Positions 8,496 through 17,564 of a DNA stretch of 64,000 bases are shown here, in pieces (positions within the stretch are counted from its first letter, which is position 1; the number at the start of each line of letters is the position of its first letter). This stretch comes from Paenibacillus sedimenti (GTDB lineage Bacteria; Bacillota; Bacilli; Paenibacillales; NBRC-103111), in contig NZ_JACVVD010000001.1 in the NCBI RefSeq assembly GCF_014534655.1, positions 744,001-808,000 on the forward strand, given 5' to 3'. The notes beneath the pieces were generated by a model. The model did not search any database, was not told where the DNA came from, and worked only from the letters and a program-made list of their open reading frames with translations. A program made the translations under genes and the position numbers.

Positions 8496-9356
8496 GTGCC
8501 TGAGTGGTTTATTATTGTCATCAGATCGCTAACCGCGTTAGTGACAATGTTCGTTTTTACAAGGATTCTTGGTAAAAAACAAATATCCCAACTCACTTTT
8601 TTCGAGTACGTAACGGGAATTGCGATCGGTGACTTGGCAGGCGTCGTTTCAACAGATCTGGATAGTCATTATTCTTATGGGCTTATTGCTATGTTTATCT
8701 GGTTTATAGTGCCCTTAGTTCTGGAAATGTTGACGCTCAAAAGTAAAACGTTACGTCATTGGTTCGAAGGAACAGGCACGATGCTTGTCAAGGACGGCAA
8801 GATTCTCGAGGATAACTTAAAAAAGGAACGTTACACTGCGGACGAGCTGCTTGAGCAGCTGCGCACCAAAAGTGTGTTCAAAGTGGCTGACGTAGAGTTT
8901 GCCATGCTGGAAACGAGTGGAGAATTGAGTGTGCTGCTCAAGAGTGAACATCAGCCGCTTACACCGAAACATATCGGCCTGAAGCTTGTCACAGAGAAGC
9001 CGGCTCAAGCAGTCATCATGGATGGAGTGATCCAGGATGAGCCTCTGGCAACAGCAGGCAAAAGCAGAGGATGGCTTCACAGTGAGCTGGATAAGATAGG
9101 GGTGACGAAAGAAAATGTGTTTCTTGGACAAGTGGATACATATGGTGTATTAATGGTCGATCTGTATGATGATAAGCTCAAAGTGCCTAAGCCGAGTCAA
9201 AAGCTGATACTGCTTGCCACATTGAAAAAGTGTGAAGCGGATTTAGATCTATTCTCACTGACCACTCGTCATCCGGAGGCACAACAAATGTACACCACAT
9301 GCTCTGAGCAAATGAGGCAAGTGATCAAGGAGCTGGAGACCACTCTGAGGAGCTAG
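8496..9356 (+). CDS. DUF421 family membrane protein (YetF/YrbG-like)
   Basis: 286 residues from GTG 8496 (AGGGAGGG about 7 bases upstream); an earlier in-frame start lacks an SD. The N-terminal 85 residues hold about three membrane helices, including the DUF421 segment 'RILGKKQISQLTFFEYVTGI'. The remainder is a cytoplasmic alpha/beta domain with the family phrases 'VKDGKILEDNLKKERYTADEL' split across 8791-8853 and 'DVEFAMLETSGELSVLLK'. DUF421 genes accompany spoVA genes in many spore formers. It lies 13 bases before spoVAC and is the first gene of this operon. Its activity is unknown. Confidence 0.88.
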   Translation: MPEWFIIVIRSLTALVTMFVFTRILGKKQISQLTFFEYVTGIAIGDLAGVVSTDLDSHYSYGLIAMFIWFIVPLVLEMLTLKSKTLRHWFEGTGTMLVKDGKILEDNLKKERYTADELLEQLRTKSVFKVADVEFAMLETSGELSVLLKSEHQPLTPKHIGLKLVTEKPAQAVIMDGVIQDEPLATAGKSRGWLHSELDKIGVTKENVFLGQVDTYGVLMVDLYDDKLKVPKPSQKLILLATLKKCEADLDLFSLTTRHPEAQQMYTTCSEQMRQVIKELETTLRS

Positions 9357-9369
9357 ATGGAGGAATTAT

Positions 9370-9843
9370 ATGGCCAACAATAAAAAGAAAAACATGACCA
9401 TGACACAGCAGGAATACCAGAAGCTGGCCAAGGCTAAGGAGCCGAAAAGACCGGTGCTGCAAAACTGTATCCGCGCTTTTTTCGTTGGCGGATTTATTTG
9501 CTTGATTGGTGAATGTTTCATGCAAATGTTCATTAAATGGTTTGGATTTACTGAGAAAACGGCCGGCAATCCGACGGTAGCCGTATTAATTTTCATCTCT
9601 GTAGTCCTTACCAGCTTTGGCGTCTATGATAAAATTTCCCAGTGGGCTGGGGCCGGGTCGGCCGTACCTGTGACCGGTTTTGCTAATTCGTTAGCTTCCG
9701 CAGCTATTGAACACCGAGCCGAAGGAATAGTGCTTGGGGTAGGGGGCAACATGTTCAAGCTGGCCGGATCTGTTATTGTATTCGGCACGGTAGCAGCTTT
9801 TTTTGTCGGTCTTGTGCATCTCATCATTGGAACCGGGGGCTGA
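9370..9843 (+). CDS. spoVAC: Stage V sporulation protein AC
   Basis: 157 residues. Short basic cytoplasmic N-terminus ('MTMTQQEYQKLAKAKEPKRP') followed by four hydrophobic helices. Family phrases seen include 'GGFICLIGECFMQMF' and 'GAGSAVPVTGFANSLASAAIEHRAEG'. SpoVAC is an inner-membrane component of the channel that imports dipicolinic acid during sporulation and releases it in germination, and has been described as mechanosensitive. SD GGAGGAATTAT precedes ATG 9370. spoVAD follows 5 bases after the stop, so it works with SpoVAD and SpoVAE. Confidence 0.95.
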   Translation: MANNKKKNMTMTQQEYQKLAKAKEPKRPVLQNCIRAFFVGGFICLIGECFMQMFIKWFGFTEKTAGNPTVAVLIFISVVLTSFGVYDKISQWAGAGSAVPVTGFANSLASAAIEHRAEGIVLGVGGNMFKLAGSVIVFGTVAAFFVGLVHLIIGTGG

Positions 9844-9848
9844 AGCGT

Positions 9849-10868
9849 ATGCTGAAAGGACATCAGAGCTGGATCTTTGAAAATCGGCCCGTCATTCTTG
9901 CGACGGGGACCGTGGTAGGACCTGATGAGGGGCAGGGGCCTATCAGCGAAGATTTTGATATTGTTCACGGCGACATGACACTTGGTCAGAAGACGTGGGA
10001 GAAAGCGGAGAAGGCGCTGCTCGAAGAAGCCGCTCAGCGCGCGCTGGATAACGCCGGGCTAACCGGCGGCCAGGTGCAATTCTACATCGGAGGAGATCTG
10101 ATGAATCAGATCATCTCCAATACGTTCGCTGCGCGCACGCTGAACATGCCCTATCTCGGCATCTTCGGCGCCTGCTCGACCTCGATGGAAGGGCTCGCGC
10201 TTGCCGCGCAGTTGGTTGATTCCGGCGCGGCTCACTACGCGATGAGCGGCACTTGCAGTCATAATTGCACGGCGGAGAAACAGTTCCGTTATCCGACGGA
10301 GTATGGCTCTCAGAAACCTCCGACGGCACAATACACAGTGACCGGTGCTGCCGCGGCCGTGCTTGGAAGGTCCGGTGACGGACCGGTCGTCACCTCAGCT
10401 ACGATCGGACGGATCGTTGATATGGGAATTAAGGATCCGTTCAATATGGGGGCTGCCATGGCTCCCGCAGCGGTAGATACGATTCAGGCTCATTGCCGCG
10501 ACCTGGGCAGGGAGCCCGGTTATTACGATTTGATCGTGACGGGAGATCTCGCCACGGTAGGCTATAACATTGCGAATGAACTGTTCAAGAAGCACAAGTT
10601 TCCTATTGAACAGACCACATATAACGATTGCGGCTTAATCATCTACGATGTGGACAAGCAGTCTGTTCAAGCCGGGGGAAGCGGCTGTGCGTGTTCAGCG
10701 ACAGTCACTTACGCCCATTTGCTGAAGCGGATCAAAAATGGTGAACTGAAGCGAATCCTCGTTGTTGCAACGGGAGCGCTGCTATCGCCGCTCTCATTTC
10801 AACAGGGAGAGAGCATTCCTTGCATTGCACATGCTGTTTCAATAGAGTCTGGGGGGTTGTACGCGTGA
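9849..10868 (+). CDS. spoVAD: Stage V sporulation protein AD
   Basis: 339 residues, full family length, thiolase-like fold with no membrane helix. Signature stretches: '[20 protein letters not shown]', '[18 protein letters not shown]' (the Cys position of thiolase-fold enzymes) and '[19 protein letters not shown]'. SpoVAD is the cytoplasmic dipicolinic-acid-binding partner of the SpoVA channel. Start ATG 9849 follows spoVAC by 5 bases. The 3' end overlaps spoVAE: the GTG of spoVAE shares bases with this TGA. Confidence 0.95.
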   Translation: MLKGHQSWIFENRPVILATGTVVGPDEGQGPISEDFDIVHGDMTLGQKTWEKAEKALLEEAAQRALDNAGLTGGQVQFYIGGDLMNQIISNTFAARTLNMPYLGIFGACSTSMEGLALAAQLVDSGAAHYAMSGTCSHNCTAEKQFRYPTEYGSQKPPTAQYTVTGAAAAVLGRSGDGPVVTSATIGRIVDMGIKDPFNMGAAMAPAAVDTIQAHCRDLGREPGYYDLIVTGDLATVGYNIANELFKKHKFPIEQTTYNDCGLIIYDVDKQSVQAGGSGCACSATVTYAHLLKRIKNGELKRILVVATGALLSPLSFQQGESIPCIAHAVSIESGGLYA

Positions 10869-11215
10869 ATTTCGTTTGGGCTTTTCTGATTGGCGGTGCT
10901 ATATGTGTTTTCGGGCAGCTGCTCATGGATGTATGTAAGCTAACTCCGGCTCATACAATGAGCACACTCGTGGTGCTCGGGGCAATAGCGGACGGATGCG
11001 GCCTGTACGATCCGTTTATCGAATTCGCCGGTGCCGGCGCGACGGTGCCGATAACAAGCTTTGGCAACGCGCTTGTGCACGGGGCGCTTGAAGAGCTGCA
11101 AAAAGAAGGTTATATCGGTATAATAACCGGTATCTTTAAAGTTACGAGCGCCGGTATTTCGGCGGCGATTATATTCTCGTTCTTGGCTGCGGTAATCGTT
11201 AGGCCAAAAGGATGA
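10865..11215 (+). CDS. spoVAE: Stage V sporulation protein AE (SpoVAEb type)
   Basis: 116 residues from GTG 10865, overlapping the spoVAD TGA (GTGA). A GGGGGG SD lies 7 bases before. Four predicted membrane helices. Family phrases '[20 protein letters not shown]' and '[20 protein letters not shown]'. It resembles SpoVAC and forms the membrane part of the dipicolinic acid channel with it. This cluster has only C-D-E plus DUF421, as in accessory spoVA clusters, and lacks spoVAA, spoVAB and spoVAF in the window. It ends at a strong terminator. Confidence 0.93.
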   Translation: MNFVWAFLIGGAICVFGQLLMDVCKLTPAHTMSTLVVLGAIADGCGLYDPFIEFAGAGATVPITSFGNALVHGALEELQKEGYIGIITGIFKVTSAGISAAIIFSFLAAVIVRPKG

Positions 11216-11251
11216 ATTTTATATGTCCAGCGCTGATAGTTCCCTATGAAT

Positions 11252-11285
11252 GAAAAGGTCAACCAGACTCCTGGTTGACCTTTTC
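11252..11285 (+). terminator. Terminator of the spoVA operon
   Basis: GAAAAGGTCAACCAG, loop ACTC, CTGGTTGACCTTTTC: a perfect 15-bp stem rich in A/T at its base. Confidence 0.88.
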
Positions 11286-11544
11286 AGGTTGCATGTATGT
11301 CAGGTTCCAGATCAAATGCGTTGAAACCTCTCTGCACGTGAAGGATGATGCGTCCCTCAAGTAGAATTTATTAACTCTGTAGGACTACTGATCTACTATG
11401 AGATGGTTATTATTTACAAAGAAATTTAGAAAAATTACAAGTATACGGACGAAATACTTTCCTGTAAACTAGATTTACGCTCGTTTACCTGTATTTTCTA
11501 AGGATAATGGCTTATAGCTGTGATTTTTAGCTTCTAAGGCAAAC
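11286..11544. other. Non-coding stretch before moxR, no gene seen
   Basis: About 260 bases, AT-rich from 11390. It must hold the promoter of the moxR operon, but I see no -35/-10 pair with convincing spacing. Possible elements (GATAAT near 11513) lack a partner at 16-18 bases. No open frame with an SD. Confidence 0.4.
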
Positions 11545-11585
11545 GCTTACGACGATAGCTTTCCTAAAGGAAAGCTCTAAGGAGG
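11545..11585 (+). repeat. Hairpin-plus-SD repeat, copy 2 (upstream of moxR)
   Basis: GCTTACGACGATAGCTTTCC, TAAA, then GGAAAGCTCTAAGGAGG. The AGCTTTCC/GGAAAGCT hairpin is followed directly by the SD used by ATG 11593. Confidence 0.65.
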
Positions 11586-11592
11586 ATCAGAC

Positions 11593-12552
11593 ATGGAAAC
11601 TGCCACCCAACAACACGTGGAAGTGCTAGCGAAATTGAAATCGAATTTGGAATCATGCATTCTTGGCAAGAGCCCCGAGATTGAATTGTTGCTCACCGCG
11701 ATGCTGGCCGGCGGGCATGTTTTACTGGAGGATGTGCCTGGCACGGGTAAAACGGTGCTTATCAAAGCATTGGCGCGTTCTATTGACGGCCAATTTCGCC
11801 GTATTCAATGTAATCCTGATTTACTGCCTTCTGATATTACAGGTGTTTCCATATATCATCCTAAAGAAGAGAAATTTTTGTTCCGATCCGGCCCCATCAT
11901 GACGAATATTTTGCTTGTGGATGAAATCAACCGGGCGACGACCAAAACGCAATCCGCTTTGCTGGAAGCGATGGAGGAACAGCACATTACGGTAGACGGC
12001 GATTTACATGATCTTCCTTCTCCGTTTCTGATGCTCGCTACGCAAAACCCAATCGATTTCGAGGGAACCTATACGCTCCCGGAAGCTCAGCTTGACCGAT
12101 TCATGATCAAGATCAGCCTGGGGTATCCGAATGAAGCTGCCGAGAAGCAAATGATTGTCACTCAGAGCAAAGCGCATCCTATGGAGTCGCTGCATGCTGT
12201 TATGACTACGGATCAAGTGCTGACGATTCAAGCGGATGTCCGCAGCGTGCATATGGATGAAGCCGTTGCCGACTATCTGGTCACGATTACGAGAAAAACG
12301 CGGGAACATAAAGCCGTATTCCTTGGTGCCAGCCCGAGGGCAACGCTCTCGCTCGTACTTGCCGCCAAAGCATACGCTTTTATGAACGGAAGGGATTATG
12401 TCATCCCTGATGATATTAAATATTTGGCTCCTTACGTCCTCGGGCACCGAATGATTCTTCATTCTGAAGCGCGCATGGACGGAGCGACCGTCACCTCTGT
12501 TCTGGGATCGATTTTTGAACAGGTGCGCGTGCCGGTACGATTGGAGAAGTGA
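11593..12552 (+). CDS. MoxR-family AAA+ ATPase
   Basis: 319 residues. Walker A in 'GGHVLLEDVPGTGKTVLIKA', Walker B in 'NILLVDEINRATTKTQSALL', sensor 1 'PFLMLATQNPIDFEGTYTLP', and a C-terminal lid domain with 'GASPRATLSLVLAAKAYA'. MoxR ATPases act as chaperone-like factors for neighbouring DUF58/VWA and membrane proteins. Here it precedes a DUF58 gene by 4 bases and then a transglutaminase-like membrane protein, the standard three-gene set. The physiological target is unknown; envelope-stress or spore-envelope assembly is a guess. Confidence 0.93.
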   Translation: METATQQHVEVLAKLKSNLESCILGKSPEIELLLTAMLAGGHVLLEDVPGTGKTVLIKALARSIDGQFRRIQCNPDLLPSDITGVSIYHPKEEKFLFRSGPIMTNILLVDEINRATTKTQSALLEAMEEQHITVDGDLHDLPSPFLMLATQNPIDFEGTYTLPEAQLDRFMIKISLGYPNEAAEKQMIVTQSKAHPMESLHAVMTTDQVLTIQADVRSVHMDEAVADYLVTITRKTREHKAVFLGASPRATLSLVLAAKAYAFMNGRDYVIPDDIKYLAPYVLGHRMILHSEARMDGATVTSVLGSIFEQVRVPVRLEK

Positions 12553-12556
12553 GTCC

Positions 12557-13852
12557 ATGAACCGTCCGTTCTCGAAGCGATATGGGGAACGCCCCCGGTT
12601 TCCGGCAGCTTTATGGGTTCTCGTTTCCTGCGTGGTCGGCTGTCTTTTTTTCCTCTTGTTTCAAGGGGGCAAGCTGGCTTCGATGCTGTTCATTATCGTC
12701 ACGCTCTTGTCCGTGTATTTGCTTCTCGGCAATTGGAGCGGGGTCAAACGTACGCAGGGTGTGCGTAGACTGACGAACGTTGGACAGGAGGCAAATCTTG
12801 AAGCTGGTCAATGCCTTCAGATTGACATTGGTGTGCAAATTCCTGGCTTTTGGCCTATTCCATACATGATGATTAAAGACCAGCTGATCCGTCAGAACGG
12901 TGATGCCGGTGAAACTGCAGTATTTGAAGGGTCTCTCGTACCTGATTGGAGGCGGCGGGGCGAACTGCATTACAGCACGCCTCCTTTGCGAAGAGGCCTG
13001 TACCGATTTGGTGAGACGGAATGTATGACGGAAGACATATTCGGCTTTTTTCAACATAAAGGTCGTTTAGAGCTGCAACAACAGGTGACCGTCTATCCGC
13101 AAACCGTTCAGATTCGGGAGTGGTCCCAATTTCATCAAATGTTAAAAGGTATGCAGCATCATTCCACAACGACGCGTGCGCACCGCGAAACGACGCAAAT
13201 TAACGGTGTCCGTGAGTATATTTACGGGGATCGCCTTTCCCGCATACATTGGAATGCAACTGCTAAGACAGGTACGTGGAAATCCAAAGAGTTCGAACGC
13301 GAGTCGCTGCCCAAAACGATTATTTTGCTCGATCGTACGAGCCGATCATACCGGGATGCTGCTGAGTTCGAGCTTGCCGTATCGGTTGCCGCCTCGCTAT
13401 TCAAATACGCATCCGGCCGCGATTTGGCGTTAGGCTTACTGTCCATCGGTAAGGAAGCAACCTATATGGAGCCGAAGCAAAGCCAGAATCACCACAAACA
13501 AATTATGAACCATTTGGTCGGTGTGGAGGCGGATGGATACCATCAGTTAAACCAGATTTTAAAAGATCGTTCCCGTCAACTCCCGGCCGGCTGCTTCTTC
13601 GTCCTTATCTCACCGCAAAGGGGAGTTGCCATGTTGCAAGCGCTGCACTATCTTAAGAATCTCCAAATGAATCCTTGTCATATTTGGATTCATGGTGCAA
13701 CGACAGATGCATTCAAATTGCAACCCGCTGAGCCGGCAAGCATTCAAGAGAATTGGATTAAGCAAATTCGCGCCCAAGGATTTATGGGTTATGAGGTTAC
13801 TCAATTGACTGAACTCCCTAACCTGTTAGGAGGGGCGAAGCGCTATGCGTAA
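12557..13852 (+). CDS. DUF58 domain protein (MoxR partner)
   Basis: 431 residues from ATG 12557, preceded by GGAGAAGTGAG that overlaps the moxR stop. Two N-terminal membrane helices (about 11-50). The DUF58 signature 'REYIYGDRLSRIHWNATAKTG' is followed by a von Willebrand A-like fold ('TIILLDRTSRSYRDAAEFEL'). DUF58 proteins pair with MoxR ATPases and are thought to assemble or activate envelope complexes. The stop overlaps the next gene by 8 bases, so the operon is translationally coupled. Confidence 0.88.
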   Translation: MNRPFSKRYGERPRFPAALWVLVSCVVGCLFFLLFQGGKLASMLFIIVTLLSVYLLLGNWSGVKRTQGVRRLTNVGQEANLEAGQCLQIDIGVQIPGFWPIPYMMIKDQLIRQNGDAGETAVFEGSLVPDWRRRGELHYSTPPLRRGLYRFGETECMTEDIFGFFQHKGRLELQQQVTVYPQTVQIREWSQFHQMLKGMQHHSTTTRAHRETTQINGVREYIYGDRLSRIHWNATAKTGTWKSKEFERESLPKTIILLDRTSRSYRDAAEFELAVSVAASLFKYASGRDLALGLLSIGKEATYMEPKQSQNHHKQIMNHLVGVEADGYHQLNQILKDRSRQLPAGCFFVLISPQRGVAMLQALHYLKNLQMNPCHIWIHGATTDAFKLQPAEPASIQENWIKQIRAQGFMGYEVTQLTELPNLLGGAKRYA

Positions 13853-16076
13853 TCCGTTATGGAAAAGAATCCTGCTTGCAGATTGGCCGCAGCGCATGAC
13901 AGCGATCATCACAGGATTGTTTCTGCTTCAATTCGTATTGTGGATCAGCAAGGAAGATGGGCTATGGCTGCCGGAGACCATTTCACTGGTTAGCGGAACG
14001 CTGGGGCTTATCGTTCTCACCTATCTGATTCCCCGATTACACCGATTTTGGCGAACGGTGCTTCAACTCGTTCTGATTATCGGCATGCATGGCTATGTAC
14101 TGGACTATCATTTTACGAGCGTCAAACTTACGGCATGGAAAGACGTCTTAAAGTGGTTGACACTGAACGCGGTTCAGATCGCCCCGTTCATATGGTTCAG
14201 TTTAACAGCGTGGGTTGCTTATTTATTCGCCATGTGGGCCGTACAATCCAAATTACGAATTTTTGTACTGATTTTGGTCAGTGTTCTGTTCTTCGCTATT
14301 CGTGATTCGTTTAGCGTCATCTTTTTGTGGCAGCAAGTTGCAGCTGTGCTGTTATGCGGTTTTTCACTGCTGATGCTTCGTCATTTTGCGCAATTGAAGC
14401 AGCGGGCACCCTTTATTTGGGAATCGATTATTGAGTATCCGGCTTCGATTGGGATTCCGATCGTACTCATCGTCATTTTCACTCTTTTCATCGGTGCGAT
14501 ATCACCGACAGTAGACCCGGTTCTAACCGATCCTTATACGGCATGGAAAGTAAGCCGCGGCGAGACTGTCCCTTTACTTGGCAAAGGGATTAGCACATCA
14601 GCCTCGACAGTGGATGCTGCATCCGGTTATAGCCGAGACGACAGCAAGCTTGGCGGCGGGTTCCGGTATGACTATACGCCCGTGATGACCGTGGATACGA
14701 CAAAACGGACTTATTTCCGCGGAGAGACAAGATCCCTCTACAATGGGAAGGGCTGGGAGCTTAGTCCTGCTGAGAAGAATCTTTCGTTAACGCGTGTAAA
14801 CGGCAATCCCATGCAGACGGATCCCAGGTTTAATATGTCGCTTTTGAAAACGAAAGAAGTGACCCAAACCATTATGATGGACCGGGAAGAGGTTTTTCCC
14901 GTCATATTCGGTGGCTTTGCCATTCAAAAGATCGAAGAGATCAACAAGGGAGAAAATCCGTATCAGCAGCTGCTCTGGGCTCCTCGTCAAAGCGAATTGC
15001 GCTTTATCGACAAAAATAATTACCCCAAAGATTATAAGATTATAACGCAGGAGCCGATTCTTGATGAGCCCGGTCTCCGTCAAGCGAAGTCCGACTATGC
15101 ACAACGGCCGGAATGGAGCGAGTATTTGCAGCTGCCTGCAGAGCTGCCTGATCGCGTCAAGCAATTGGCTGTGGACATTACGAAAACGGGGACCAATCCT
15201 TATGACAAAGCCAAGCTGATTGAAAAATATTTGTCCGAGCACTATCCTTACACGAACACTCCTGACGAAAGCAAAGGCAAAAGCAAAGATTTCGTAGACC
15301 GCTTTTTGTTTGAAGTGAAGCAGGGCTACTGCGATTACTATTCCACGTCGATGACTGTGCTGGCACGTTCCATCGGGCTTCCTGCCCGCTGGGTCAAGGG
15401 GTATTCGTCAGGGGCCTCGCCGATTCCGGATCAAATCAGGGATTTTGGTGTCATGAGCCAATTTGGAGAAGACATCGATCCCAATGGAGCGGGCACTTAT
15501 ACAGTCAGAAATTCAGACGCTCATTCATGGGTTGAAGTCTACTTTGAAGGATATGGCTGGATTTCATTTGAGCCTACATCCGGCTTCGCGCTGCCCAACG
15601 TTTTCCCTGAAGCGGCAGTTGAACCAACCGATCTTTCTACCGATAACGAGCCTGTAAATGAAGTTACCGAAACAGAAAGCGGTTCGAATTATACTTGGCT
15701 GTGGTTGAGCGCAGCTGGAGCCGCAGTTATTGCCGTTATCGCATCTGTATTGTTCCTGATGTTCAAAAGTGTTTCCTTAAAAGCTTGGCGAACGAAACGT
15801 AAGCAGGCGCAAGCTGTTAATTTTAATCAAAAAATTATTGTGGAATTTGAAAAATTGCTTCGCTTGAGCAGGCGCAAGGGTTATTCGAGACTTGAACATG
15901 AAACGATGCGCGAGGCTGTGAACCGTTGGTCAAAGCAAAGCAAATGGATGAAGCAAGAGCTGGAGACGGTTCTTCTGCTCTTCGAACGAGCGAAGTACAG
16001 TCAACTAAGCTCCACGGAGCAGGATTATTGGAAAGTTTCGCAATCGATCACCAAACTAAAAGAGCAAATGAAATAG
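13845..16076 (+). CDS. Membrane transglutaminase-like protein (TgpA/YebA type)
   Basis: 743 residues. About six membrane helices in the first 220 residues, then an external domain with a transglutaminase-like core: C496 in '[20 protein letters not shown]' and H560 in '[20 protein letters not shown]', followed by the expected acidic residue. A further membrane helix at about 615-640 and a cytoplasmic DUF4129-like tail end the protein. TgpA-type proteins always sit with MoxR and DUF58 genes, as here. It presumably acts as a protease or transglutaminase at the cell surface; the substrate is unknown. A terminator follows 7 bases after the stop. Confidence 0.9.
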   Translation: MRNPLWKRILLADWPQRMTAIITGLFLLQFVLWISKEDGLWLPETISLVSGTLGLIVLTYLIPRLHRFWRTVLQLVLIIGMHGYVLDYHFTSVKLTAWKDVLKWLTLNAVQIAPFIWFSLTAWVAYLFAMWAVQSKLRIFVLILVSVLFFAIRDSFSVIFLWQQVAAVLLCGFSLLMLRHFAQLKQRAPFIWESIIEYPASIGIPIVLIVIFTLFIGAISPTVDPVLTDPYTAWKVSRGETVPLLGKGISTSASTVDAASGYSRDDSKLGGGFRYDYTPVMTVDTTKRTYFRGETRSLYNGKGWELSPAEKNLSLTRVNGNPMQTDPRFNMSLLKTKEVTQTIMMDREEVFPVIFGGFAIQKIEEINKGENPYQQLLWAPRQSELRFIDKNNYPKDYKIITQEPILDEPGLRQAKSDYAQRPEWSEYLQLPAELPDRVKQLAVDITKTGTNPYDKAKLIEKYLSEHYPYTNTPDESKGKSKDFVDRFLFEVKQGYCDYYSTSMTVLARSIGLPARWVKGYSSGASPIPDQIRDFGVMSQFGEDIDPNGAGTYTVRNSDAHSWVEVYFEGYGWISFEPTSGFALPNVFPEAAVEPTDLSTDNEPVNEVTETESGSNYTWLWLSAAGAAVIAVIASVLFLMFKSVSLKAWRTKRKQAQAVNFNQKIIVEFEKLLRLSRRKGYSRLEHETMREAVNRWSKQSKWMKQELETVLLLFERAKYSQLSSTEQDYWKVSQSITKLKEQMK

Positions 16077-16082
16077 GCATAT

Positions 16083-16112
16083 AAACCACCCGCCAACCAA
16101 GGGGGTGGTTTT
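16083..16112 (+). terminator. Terminator of the moxR operon
   Basis: AAACCACCC, loop, GGGGGTGGTTTTG. The hairpin overlaps an earlier in-frame start of the next gene, which supports ATG 16135 as the real one. Confidence 0.75.
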
Positions 16113-16134
16113 GCCTGTGAGGGGAGAATCAATT

Positions 16135-16917
16135 ATGGCGTTTATGGATTGTCATTTCTATTCGGAAGCGTTAGGGGTTTCCGTATCGATGTACGTCGTT
16201 GTTCCTCAAATCACGCAGAGCCAAATCGGCATGGATTCCAAAATCCATGGGAAAAAGCACCCCACCCTTTATCTGCTGCACGGCTTGTCAGACGATCATA
16301 CGATATGGCTGCGCCGAACTTCTATTGAGCGATACGCCTCTGGGCGAGGTATCGCTGTCGTCATGCCAGCCGTCAATCGCAGCTTTTATACAGATATGGC
16401 TTATGGCTATAAATACTGGACTTTTGTCAGCGAAGAATTACCTGCGCTTGCCAGATCTTTTTTCCCGCTCGCCGAGGAGAGAGAACTGAATTATGTGGCG
16501 GGATTGTCGATGGGCGGATATGGCGCTATGAAGCTGGCGCTTACGCATCCTGACCGATTTGCTGCTGCAGCCAGTTTGTCTGGCGCGCTCGACCTTGGAC
16601 GTTTTGCCAGAGAGCAGGTGCGGAATGATGACTTTAAGCTAATCTATGGCGATTTGAGCCGGATTGAGGGCAGCGAAAACGATTTATTCCATTTGGCCGA
16701 CCAATTAGCTGCCAATAACGCGGAAACTCCGCAATTGTACCAATGCTGCGGAACAGAAGACTTTTTATATGAGGATAATGTTCGATTCCGCGAGCATCTG
16801 CGAAAGTTGTCGATCGAGCTAACCTATGAGGAGGAGCCGGGCGAACACGAATGGGGTTACTGGGACCGGAAAATACAAAAGGTACTGCAGTGGCTGCCTT
16901 TACCTGCTAATTTATAA
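16135..16917 (+). CDS. Esterase of the EstA / S-formylglutathione hydrolase-like family
   Basis: 260 residues, alpha/beta hydrolase fold, no signal peptide. Start ATG 16135 has GGGGAGA upstream. Nucleophile Ser lies in '[14 protein letters not shown]' (GxSxG). The oxyanion region is '[13 protein letters not shown]', and the final '[20 protein letters not shown]' carries the catalytic His. It resembles tributyrin/acetyl esterases of Bacillales and lactobacilli that act on short-chain acyl esters. It is a single gene between a terminator and the yqeG promoter. Physiological substrate unknown. Confidence 0.87.
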   Translation: MAFMDCHFYSEALGVSVSMYVVVPQITQSQIGMDSKIHGKKHPTLYLLHGLSDDHTIWLRRTSIERYASGRGIAVVMPAVNRSFYTDMAYGYKYWTFVSEELPALARSFFPLAEERELNYVAGLSMGGYGAMKLALTHPDRFAAAASLSGALDLGRFAREQVRNDDFKLIYGDLSRIEGSENDLFHLADQLAANNAETPQLYQCCGTEDFLYEDNVRFREHLRKLSIELTYEEEPGEHEWGYWDRKIQKVLQWLPLPANL

Positions 16918-16951
16918 TAAGTGTTTGTGGGAAAATATGTTCTTTTCTTTT

Positions 16952-16980
16952 TTGCAACTAACGGGTCACTATGGTATAGT
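16952..16980 (+). promoter_or_regulatory. Sigma-A promoter of yqeG operon
   Basis: TTGCAA (16952-16957), 17-base spacer, TATAGT (16975-16980), placed 40 bases before the yqeG start. Confidence 0.7.
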
Positions 16981-17019
16981 TTCACGTATATGTCGAGGAA
17001 TTAGTTGGAGGGAATTCGT

Positions 17020-17514
17020 TTGCTGAAAAAGCTTGTGCCTAGACAGTCCGTGCACACGATTTATGATATCGATATCGATCATCTATGGGGATTCGGCGTT
17101 CGCGGTATCATTACAGACCTTGATAATACGCTTGTTGGCGCGCGCGATCCGCATGCGACTCCAGAGCTGATAGAGTGGTTGAAACGCGTACAGCAATTGG
17201 GCTTCAAAGTTGTGATTGTATCCAACAATCACCGTGGGCGAGTGTCCGCCTTTGCAGAGCCGCTGGGCATTCCATTCATCTACCGGGCGAAAAAACCGAC
17301 GAACGTTTCGTTCCACAAGGCTATGAAGCTGCTTGGGACGAATGCCAGACAAACGGCTGTGATCGGTGATCAAATGCTGACCGATGTCCTGGGGGGAAAT
17401 CGTATGGGACTCTACACGATCCTCGTTCAGCCGATCTCCATCCTGGATGAAGGTTTTTTCACGAAAATCAACCGCCGTATTGAAAAGCTGGCATTGTCGA
17501 TAATGAAGAAATAG
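17020..17514 (+). CDS. yqeG: YqeG family HAD-IIIA phosphatase
   Basis: 164 residues from TTG 17020, which puts GGAGGG 7 bases upstream and yields the family's 'LLKKLVPRQSV' start. HAD motif I 'DLDNTLVGARDP', motif II 'VIVSNNHRGRV', a Lys in 'YRAKKPTNVSFHKAM' and motif III 'VIGDQMLTDVLGGNRMGLYT'. Predicted phosphatase; substrate not established. First gene of the conserved yqeG-yqeH-aroE-yhbY-nadD-yqeK-rsfS cluster, with its own sigma-A promoter. Confidence 0.93.
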   Translation: MLKKLVPRQSVHTIYDIDIDHLWGFGVRGIITDLDNTLVGARDPHATPELIEWLKRVQQLGFKVVIVSNNHRGRVSAFAEPLGIPFIYRAKKPTNVSFHKAMKLLGTNARQTAVIGDQMLTDVLGGNRMGLYTILVQPISILDEGFFTKINRRIEKLALSIMKK

Positions 17515-17518
17515 CGTT

Positions 17519-17559
17519 GCTTACGAAGCAAGCTTTCCTTAAGGAAAGCTCTTAGGAGG
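17519..17559 (+). repeat. Hairpin-plus-SD repeat, copy 3 (upstream of yqeH)
   Basis: GCTTACGAAGC, then AAGCTTTCCTTAAGGAAAGC (perfect palindrome around CTTAAG), then TCTTAGGAGG used as the SD of yqeH. Confidence 0.7.
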
Positions 17560-17564
17560 ACATC

